Assembly: GCF_001039355.2 (NCBI RefSeq)
Contig: NW_019775602.1
Location: 907,683-971,682 of the forward strand
DNA from: Lingula anatina
Taxonomy: Eukaryota > Brachiopoda > Lingulata > Lingulida > Lingulidae
DNA: 64,000 bases
Reading direction: 5' to 3'
Below are positions 56,290-64,000 of the stretch, one piece after another. Each line of letters starts with the position of its first letter. The first letter of the stretch is position 1. The translations under genes were made by a program, and so were the position numbers. Below the pieces are notes generated by a model. That model did no database searches, was not told the origin of the DNA, and saw nothing but the letters and a program-made list of their open reading frames with translations.

Positions 56290-56540
56290 TAGAAATAAAA
56301 AAAAACAGTGCATTTGCACGACCGCTCTTGTCAGTTAAAAAAGAGAGAGTGAATCTACATTTTACAATAAATAAAACACTTTAAAAAATAACTAATCCAA
56401 TAAATACAACCGATTAATAATATAAATAAATAATATATCATGACAATTGAATTTGAAAGAATAATTAGCACACCTGTAGAAATAAAAATAGTGAATTTGC
56501 ACGACCGCTCTGGTCAGTTACAAAAGAGAGAGTGAAAAAG
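56290..56540 (+). repeat. direct repeat of about 65 bp, about 185 bp apart
   Basis: TAGAAATAAAAA followed by TTTGCACGACCGCTCT and GTCAGTTA, then AAAAGAGAGAGTGAA, occurs at about 56290-56355 and 56475-56540 with few changes. Confidence 0.7.
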
Positions 56541-56622
56541 GGCGCGACAAGGGACTCAGATCACGTGAACTCTCTCTTATCACGTGAAAATCTTATCCAA
56601 GCAATGCCCGCCAAGAGAAAGA

Positions 56623-56690
56623 AAGAAAGGAAGGAAGGAAGGAAGGAAGGAAGGAAGGAAGGAAGGAGGAAAGAAAGAAATATATACATA
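56623..56690. repeat. (GAAG)n microsatellite
   Basis: A purine tract of about ten AAGG/GGAA units bordered by AAAG and AAGAA runs. Confidence 0.9.
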
Positions 56691-56853
56691 CAATATAAAA
56701 AATGGAAAAGTAAAAATTACACAAGGTGGGACTTTATTCCCTGTCACAGATAAAATGTTTCAAAACACGATCATCTGTCTCTCTCTACAGAATGTCAACC
56801 TATCGAGGTGAAGTTCTGACTGGGGTTAATAATTACAATAGATAATCTTAAGT

Positions 56854-56885
56854 TTATGGTGACTTTTAAAATAAAGTCACCATAA
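56854..56885. other. perfect 13 bp hairpin
   Basis: TTATGGTGACTTT at 56854-56866 and AAAGTCACCATAA at 56873-56885 are exactly complementary with a six-base loop. It lies just outside the left end of the piggyBac-like element. No T run follows that would make it a pol III terminator. Confidence 0.7.
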
Positions 56886-56920
56886 GATAAAAAACGATAC
56901 CAGAAAAAGACACCAATTAA

Positions 56921-57940
56921 CCCTCAAGAGACCAAGCTATTTTACTGACTGAAATGACCAAGTGGGGTCATCTATGACCCCACTGTGCTCTGTACAGGGA
57001 TCCTTATTATAAAAGGCTGTTGAGGGTTTATCAGACCTATACTACTCCCAGGATTTAAGATAAGTATTTTATAATGATCTAATGTAGTAAGTATTTGGTA
57101 ATAATACTTTTATTGCATGAAATAATCAAGCACAGAGTTTAAGAACAACATTACACCGGTATTTAGACAGTCCTTGTCAGTTTCCACTTGCAAAATATTT
57201 CTCTTTTTTTGCCACACTAAATGAAAAAAGTACATTACAAAATTACTTTGAGTAAAAATATTTTGACTTATGTTAAGATAGCATCCTGCTAACTTCAATA
57301 AGAATAATTAGCTGACTTGCTGAGTAGGGAATACCCTAATGCTGGAAAGGAAGTCATACTACTCATAACACATTCAATCAACTTACATGTATGTTACTAC
57401 CACATCTGTGTATAAAACAAAATCCACACAAACAATTTGTTAACATATGTATAATATGATATCGACAGAATTCTTTAGATTTCCGAAATACCCGAAAACT
57501 GTAACCGTCAAAATGAGAGACCTAGTTATGACAACAAGTTCCAACAAAGCTACTGAAATAAGATTCAGCGCTGCACTATTAGTAACACTTCAAGCACAAT
57601 CTTCACAAACCACTTATCTGTGCCTTTGTTTTGGGCACACTGGCTGGTTACATGAAGCACATGCATGTGTCAGTGTTGCGTGGGAAAAACATTTGAATAA
57701 AATTTAAAAACTAATATGTAAAAACCAATGCTTCTCTTTGGGGTCATAAATGACCCCAGAAGAGTTTGTGATGTATACGCCACACTAATTGGTTGATCCC
57801 TACAAAAAGCTGTGAAAGTGTGTAGGATTAGTAGACTGACAAACTCCTGCAAGGAAATAAAATTCGAATAAAAAATAAAGAGATGGCACATTAAATCATA
57901 TGGCTGGGGTCGTAAATGACCCCACTCGGTCACTTGAGGG
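56921..57940. mobile_element. piggyBac-like non-autonomous element
   Basis: TTAA flanks both sides (56917-56920 and 57941-57944). The ends CCCTCAAGAGACCAAG (left) and CCCTCAAGTGACCGAG (right, complement) are inverted. Three near-palindromes of the form GGGGTCATNNATGACCCC occur near both ends and inside (about 56964, 57739, 57905). TTAA duplication and a CCC start are hallmarks of piggyBac. The 1.02 kb interior has no transposase. Confidence 0.75.
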
Positions 57941-57944
57941 TTAA

Positions 57945-60813
57945 AATGATATCAATATGTATTTGTTAAAGATCGTTGTCCTTTGGCGTGCGCGTGCGTG
58001 TGTGTGTGTATGTGTCGACCACGTGCTGCAGATTGTTCGGCAGTTGATTCTCCATTGCACCAGGTACAGCAAATCATTCCATATGTGCTCAGTATGGTTA
58101 GTATCAGGATTCAATTCATCTCAGACTATCAATCACTAGACGACAACTGTTATAATGTTACTTCATTGCCCCTGAAGTCACATCTTGCCAAAGGAGTAAA
58201 ATAGCTGTTAGAAATATCACGGTCATCGGACACCTTTGAGCAATTATATTAATCTTACTGAACACATGTTAGATGATTTGCAAAGGCAGATCAACTGCAT
58301 CATAATCTGGGCCAACTTCCCCAAGTTCTTAATTGAAATAGGACAATATTCTACAAAGCAGAAAATAATACGTAACCCCCACCCCCTTTGAAAATGTCCC
58401 AAAGACACATTTTGTGTGTCTATATATCCTGCAAACGTATCTTTCCAAATTCATATCTTTAAAATGCTAAAGCTAAAATAAAAGTACCTGGTGTTTATGT
58501 TTCTTTCTGAAATACATATGAACATGGCACGATCTAAGATACTGTCGTTTATTAAGAAGTAAGTCACTTCATTGGGAACGACATAAAGCATCGAGAGGTA
58601 AGTAAAAGGACGGGTCCAACAATATTTATGTTCGACGGCAGCTCGATTTGGCGGGTCACATTTGTAATTCCGAATAAGTAACCTTTGGTTTCACTATGAT
58701 GATGGTGTACTCCAAAAATTCCAGACGTCATAGTATTTGTAAAAATATCTGTATTTGGGAATCATTCACGTTAACACGAAGAATGGATACTTTGCGTTTG
58801 GTTTCAAGGAGTAATGTTGATTAAGAAGCCCATCTACAGTGTTAGATTTTTCATCAACGGTATCCATATATGTTTCTTGTGCTACAGGGTACAATTGTTA
58901 TTTAACCCATCTGAGATCATAAAGTGGATACCCATACTTACGTTTTACTGCGCTGTAATGCCTGTTAAGTGGACTTTACCTTACTGGTATCAGATGGTGA
59001 CTTCTTTTTATATTGTTGTGTGGGGTTACATTGCTGACTTATCAAGCAAACCCGCCCTAGTGATTAAATGAGATAAACTACCATTTAACGGTGTATTGAA
59101 ATTGGATGAAAACTATTTTCAGAACAAGATATGATTTTTTTTCTTTGTACACATTGTGAACATACTTTTTTTAAGTTTGCAGATTATTTCACGGATTACA
59201 ATTATTAAGGTAAGATAAAATAATGTAATCGTTTTATTTATGTTTAAGTACATATTTTGAATCTTATAACAAAGAACACTTTATTTTTTCTTGCGTTTAT
59301 ACACTGCTTCATCAAGTTCAAATGCAGCCTAACACAATGCATATTTATGTATCCTTGATCTAAGCTAATTTGAAAATAATGACATTTAGATAAAGTAATG
59401 GAACAAATTCAAGTATGATGTTCGAAATTTGGCCGATGATAAAAGAAATGAAGCAGATTAATGATAAACACTAAATAGTGTTGACAAATGACAACATTAA
59501 TGTGTGCGCCTGAAATATCTACATCTAAAATATAATTTCCAAGGAAATAGTGCACACAGTTCAATTTGTGGGGTTGCAAAAAGTAGTATATACACATACA
59601 ACGAAAAACACACCAACTCATTAAAACACACATACTACACTACTACAGTATCAAGCTGAAGCTCAAATATACAACAAAGCTACAACGTGCCGAGCGGGTG
59701 TTCCGTGTGCTCTTTCAAAACAGTAAAATGATTTTTGCAGCTGATTGATCGCATCCAATTTGCAGTATTTAAGAATACACATTTGTTTACAATCAAGATG
59801 ATCAAAAAGAAGAGCAGCACTTACTTTTTGCTGGACTTGAATGTCTGTTTTGTGTAGTGGACTTTGACTTATTGGTATCAATTACAAGCTGACTTCTTCT
59901 TATATCGTTGATTAAGGTGACGTTGATGCCTTATCAAGCAAACACGCCTTAGTGCTTAAATGATATAAACTAGCAAATAACGATGTGTAAACTTTCAATC
60001 AATAGGCGCACAAACATGGCAGTATAAAATATTGAAATATGTTCAGGCCAAAAAGGATCAAGACACAAGGTACGAGAATTACGTTTTCAAACCGTTCTAT
60101 AGCAGCAGCAGGAGCAGCAGCAATAGCAGTAGCAGTAGTAGTAGTAGTATATCTATAGTATGTGAAAAAAACGGGAATTTAACCACGTATCCAATGAAAG
60201 CAGATACGATATTAGATAAAAAATACAATGATGTTGAAGTTGAGCAACGTTTTATTGTTTTCCTTTTTTCCACTGATCAAATGTGGCCGACCCACTTAAG
60301 AGCAAAGCCGATTAATTCCTCCACATGCACCGTGTGGTTTATTTCTTATAACCATTTACAATGCGATTAATCATGCATCATTTCAGGTTTGAATACTTGT
60401 GCATACAATCTTTTGCAAAGGTGGCTAATCAAAACATACAAACGAGGGTACAAAGAAAGTTTAAATATACCACACGGATACAGATACTGCTATATTAAAG
60501 GGAAAACAAATCTAGTGCTATAAAAAAGATTTTCACAATGTTTGTTCAACATTTTTTAACATTTGTATCCATAGTGATTTCTTCAGTTTCAAATATATAC
60601 CCTATTCTTATCATATTGGATTCACGAGTTTCTGTTTTATAAAACACAATCTATATCATAGATTAATGAAGGGATCGCTGATTTGTGTTTGTGTACTACC
60701 ACATTCAAATAACGTTACTATACGAAGTATTGCACGAAGGGACTACCGTAATCCGTAGTGTCAATACCATCATGTTAAGTGTTTGATAGGTGGCAGCAGA
60801 GCGCACATTATAT
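57945..60813. other. non-coding stretch with a diverged duplicated block
   Basis: The block 58970-59095 recurs with many changes at 59855-59985 (GTGGACTTT, GGTATCA, CTGACTTCTT, TTATCAAGCAAAC, CGCC). Open frames at 58814 and 60032 show no recognised protein; the latter is driven by an AGC/AGT repeat at 60104-60152. No gene was recognised. Confidence 0.4.
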
Positions 60814-61177
60814 TCACATATATCTTGGGTTGCTTTTGTTGTGGTGAGGACCGTAAGGACGGGTGTACACCGTCGGTCTCCTAATTGAATACTGAAAAAA
60901 AACAACACAATTGGATACTATGTGAAGCATTATGAAAGGTGACTTGAATACCAGACACATTATGTGACATTTAATGTACGTCAGACGGTATTGGTAATAA
61001 ACAAATAAGCTTATACACTACATTATCACGCCAAACGAGTGTTTTGCTTGTAATTAGATCAAAACAAAATATTAATCAACTTACATCTATGGTAGGGTCG
61101 ATATGATCAAGCCTCACTTGGAACCCTGTGTAATGTGGGTCGATGCCGACGTAGTCCTCACCATCAGGGTCGTAGCC
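60814..61177 (-). CDS. cytoplasmic-tail exons of the SEA/EGF membrane protein
   Basis: Exon 61177-61085 (93 nt, phase 0 both ends) encodes GYDPDGEDYVGIDPHYTGFQ and VRLDHIDPTID. It joins in frame to the last exon 60891-60814, YSIRRPTVYTRPYGPHHNK, ending in TGA. Splice sites are consensus (TTTCAG and GTAAGT; TTTTTTTCAG). The acidic, tyrosine-rich text (EDYVGI, DPHYTGF) looks like a receptor tail with phosphorylation sites. The link to the transmembrane exon upstream is not in phase, so an exon may be missing between them. Confidence 0.55.
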
Positions 61178-62614
61178 CTGAAATATTAGTATTACTGTTG
61201 TTAAAGCACGACTCGAGTTCCTCCTGATTAATACTAGTTTTGTTAGATCATAAAATACCCAAATGTGAACAGTCCAAAAAGACGTCGAGTCGGATCGAGC
61301 CACTCAACCCCAGGTACAATAAGGCAGATACTTGGAAACAGTTCGTTTTTAAAGTAATTCGCCTCGATGCTTGGTTATTAATATTAAAGGTGTATATCCT
61401 TCCACGGTTGTTGTTTGCACCATGTCTTAGCTGAACAAGGTAGTCTTCCCAGGGTAAATAATGTGCAATATTGAAATTCGTATTAACGATACAGTTTTGT
61501 TCTTACATAAAGCAAATGTCAATTAACGTGGCACTGGGATTATGTTAGGAAATAGCGAAATACTTTGACTACAACGTGTGAAAAGCAACACATATTCATA
61601 CAGACAATGACAATCTATCGCACAGTCCATTCAATCTATTAAAATTAAACAATAAGGTTGTAACTGACAAGTAGCTATTTTTAGACATAGTAGTGTCTTG
61701 ACCTTAATTGTAGTATCGGTGTTGATAGTATTTAGTTTTTGCCGGCACGTGTTTGTTAGACAAGTCAGATTCTCGCAACGAGTTTCACGTTGATTCAGAT
61801 GAAAGTTGTTACCAGTTGTTTCCAGTTGAAAGTTGATGAAAGTTGATGTAAGTTGACATAAGTTGATGTTATACAATAAACAGTACCATTTGTTACCAGT
61901 TGATGTTATATATCGTTGACAATTGAATAAAATTGGACTGACACCCGCAACAAAGGTGAACATACGTTCGTCTATTGCAATACAGACCTTAATCATTTAA
62001 TAAAACAATAAAACACACGCACGTTGTTACGGTGGTGTACATAGCGTTTCATGTGACGTGGCTCTTGGCTTGAGTCCTCAGATGATCGGTCATCAATATC
62101 CATTTTTCTGTCTTGACCTTCTAGGTACTTGTATTTGACAATGGCATTGCAATTTTACAGTGATGTTAGCTTAGAAATAGGTTAATTGTGACAAATCATC
62201 TTGTTAAATGATCAGAATGCATCCACATTCATCAGATTTATTTTTTGCCTACACATTTCACTACGTGAGAGAGATGTATAAACAGCAATCGTGTTACTCA
62301 AACGTTTTCTTTATGACAGAATTATTGGTATGGTTTACACTAAACATTTGGTTATATAGACATTAATAACCTGTTACCGTGAAGCCAGTTTAAGTAGAAT
62401 TCGAGTACAGGGGACGAAACATATTTACTTGTTGGTTGATATTTAAGGACTAATCCGCATAAAATGTCACAGGCCCGTTTGGAAGGGGGGTTGGGGAAAG
62501 ATACTCTCTGAGTAAAATGTGATCTAGATACACGAAGGTTTGATGGTTAAAGACCCACCATTTCCAATTGCTGGCTGCGGGTCAAATGGTCAAATGGTGT
62601 TCCAACTGACTTAC

Positions 62615-62808
62615 TTGGTTATTGTAGCTTTGTTCTTTCGCTTAAGAATAACCACCCCCACGGCCAGGGCTATGACTACCAACAGGAAGAATCCGCCCAC
62701 TTAGTCGTGATGATAATAATACCAGACTGATTTAGGGTTTGGCTGGATTCTGAACAGTGTTCTCCCACATAGGTTGTCACGGTGAAGAATTCCTCTTCAG
62801 AGAAGCAT
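62615..62808 (-). CDS. EGF end and transmembrane exon
   Basis: From the acceptor at 62809 the frame in phase with the EGF exon reads CFSEEEFFTVTTYVGEHCSE, completing an EGF domain, then a linker and a TAG. In another frame the same exon encodes GGFFLLVVIALAVGVVILKR, a clear transmembrane helix with a basic stop-transfer, up to a GTAAGT donor. A one-base frame change lies between them near 62700-62730. This is a sequencing error, a defective allele, or a very short undetected intron. Confidence 0.55.
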
Positions 62809-62821
62809 CTTGGTAATTATG

Positions 62822-62822
62822 A

Positions 62823-62864
<42 letters not shown>
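62822..62864. repeat. (AAT)n microsatellite next to a splice acceptor
   Basis: About 14 AAT units within some 15 bases of the acceptor of the EGF/transmembrane exon. On the gene's strand it is an ATT run in place of a normal pyrimidine tract. Confidence 0.9.
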
Positions 62865-62865
<1 letters not shown>

Positions 62866-63290
62866 GCAGCAACATTTTGAGTGTATTAGGTCCTTTGGGT
62901 GAATAAAAATAACTCACACGTAAATGAAATACCTAATTTGGAAAAAAAATTCAGTTTAGTTCTGTGGACTATGTGTCAGAGTTCATCTCAGTTTTTTGTG
63001 GATAAACATTTAACTGGAAGTCAATTTTAAAATACTTTTATACTCCATGATCACTATCAATGTGGGGTAATTTAAACTTCCATATTGGAATGCATTCAAT
63101 TTGCAGGTTTATGAACAATATCACTGAAGATTACGACATTTTGAATTTGTTAATATTACAGATGGCAATCATAACAACAAAACGCAAAAGAAAACCCCAA
63201 TGGAAATAAAAGAGAATAATTAGTTTGCATAAATGATGAATACGACGTACAGCGGCTCTGTATTCACACGACTTGAAATCAAGACTTACT

Positions 63291-63459
63291 CAGGGGCGGA
63301 TTTAGGCGGTCTTCTGGGTCTTCCGGAAGACGGTCAGAATTCCAAGTTTACATTGACGGGTATCTAATTTTTTCTGTCGGAAGACGGTCAAAAATGGTGG
63401 ATGGATCAAACAAAGATAATTTGGAAGACTGTCAGAAAATATCTCTGGATCCGCCCCTG
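63291..63459. mobile_element. 169 bp hAT-like MITE inserted in a splice donor
   Basis: The ends CAGGGGCGGATTTAGG and the complement CAGGGGCGGATCCAGA are terminal inverted repeats. TTACT flanks both sides (63286-63290 and 63460-63464). On the minus strand the target AGTAA is part of the donor A|GTAAGT of the EGF exon. The insertion leaves A|GTAACA at the exon and the intact GTAAGT on the far side. Internal GGAAGACGGTCA words repeat two to three times. Confidence 0.8.
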
Positions 63460-63463
63460 TTAC

Positions 63464-63665
63464 TGGCATTTAGGGCGCGACTTCGGGAGTGTTACCGTGC
63501 AAATCCCTTTGCCACTGCAATCTATTCCAGCGGACTGACAATTGTTCACACAACTAATATCATTTGTGGAACTGTTAAAAACACATTCATTTTGCCACTC
63601 TGATGTTGCTTCACAGATGTCAAAACTGCTGTCTGGTAACTTGCACATACCGCTTATTTGATCTC
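63464..63665 (-). CDS. EGF-like exon of the SEA/EGF membrane protein
   Basis: The acceptor TTTTTAG opens a 202 nt exon, phase 1 in and 2 out: DQISGMCKLPDSSFDIC, NECVFNSSTNDISCVNN, CQSAGIDCSGKGICTV, LPKSRPKC. Cys spacing and GKGICTV fit an EGF-like module that is finished by CFSEEEF...GEHC in the next exon; the join CA+A (Gln) keeps frame. The donor is changed from GTAAGT to GTAACA by the adjacent MITE; without splicing a TAA follows at once. It is extracellular, after a SEA domain. Confidence 0.75.
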
Positions 63666-63895
63666 CTAAAAAGGACATACATGAACATGTACAAACGTTA
63701 CCATGTATATCATGTGTTTTATTTTGATTTTTCTGCATAAACTACTAAGATAATCTGGTAACCCACTATAACATTAAGCGTAATCACTAGGCTTATTATA
63801 TGCCTTTGCAGTGCTCACATCCAAATATATGTACATATTTCTAAGATTGGTTTATAATATTTTAGAAAGCATGCATAGCGTGTGTAAGTACAAAC

Positions 63896-64000
63896 CTAGA
63901 TTTTTAATTTGATCCTTGCTGTAATTGCGATCTACCGTGTAATTTTTACCCCCAACGACAATGTTGATGTCAGAGTCAAGAATCGTTTCCAAATCATCCA
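63896..64000 (-). CDS. SEA-domain exon, cut by the window edge
   Basis: The frame DDLETILDSDINIVVGGKNY and TVDRNYSKDQIKNL ends at a GTTTGT donor in phase 1 and joins in frame to the EGF exon. It closely parallels the end of the SEA domain at 45488-45681 (DALTTIKDVLS ... KIYGSDEQY ... LQKI), so the two genes are related modules. It continues beyond the window. Confidence 0.7.

Noticed and set aside
1-64000. CRISPR array, rRNA genes, bacterial operons
   Set aside because: No regularly spaced short repeats with unique spacers and no rRNA-like stretches were seen; the DNA is clearly eukaryotic.

Overview
This window is eukaryotic, and most likely from an invertebrate animal genome (marine is a guess). 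It is AT-rich and intron-rich. It carries many transposable elements of animal types: a Ty3/Gypsy element, an ISL2EU-like two-gene transposon, a Tc1/mariner remnant, hAT-, Harbinger- and piggyBac-like MITEs, a LINE tail and tRNA-like SINE modules. I cannot name the species. Most long open frames here are noise. The real coding content lies in short spliced exons that I found from splice sites and phase.

The assembly is a chain of contigs joined by eight single N characters at 6871, 13683, 17713, 20864, 23695, 27071, 29869 and 39777. Seven of these joins sit between two similar direct copies, one ending at or near the N and the other starting at or shortly after it. This is what overlapping contigs or alternative haplotypes give when they are placed end to end. 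Much of the apparent tandem duplication between 5.5 and 33 kb is therefore probably artificial. The eighth N cuts the integrase of the Gypsy element.

Layout: 1-25 kb is mainly non-coding repeats and MITEs. From 34.03 down to 25.36 kb the minus strand holds a small gene: a start exon, an exon with a CBM20-like carbohydrate-binding domain, and a run of related 48-63 nt exons, all symmetric in phase 1, seen in two or three versions because of the contig overlaps. One version carries a 1.13 kb foldback transposon; another is interrupted by the decayed 3' part of a Ulp1-protease/PHD mobile-element gene. From 34.61 to 41.33 kb lies a Ty3/Gypsy retrotransposon with LTRs, gag, a textbook -1 frameshift signal, pol, a C-terminal PHD finger and, beyond pol, a frameshifted piece of a TatD-type nuclease. 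It is nested in a decayed THAP/HTH plus SAP/YqaJ (ISL2EU-like) element that runs to about 43.57 kb.

From 48.98 down to 45.49 kb the minus strand encodes a probable type II membrane protein with a mucin-like Ser/Thr stretch and a SEA domain. From 50.43 to 55.25 kb is a unit bounded by long inverted repeats that contains a TATA-driven short ORF. A piggyBac-like element occupies 56.92-57.94 kb. From the right edge (64 kb) down to 60.81 kb runs a second minus-strand membrane protein gene (SEA, EGF, transmembrane, tyrosine-rich tail). A small hAT-like MITE sits exactly in the splice donor of its EGF exon.
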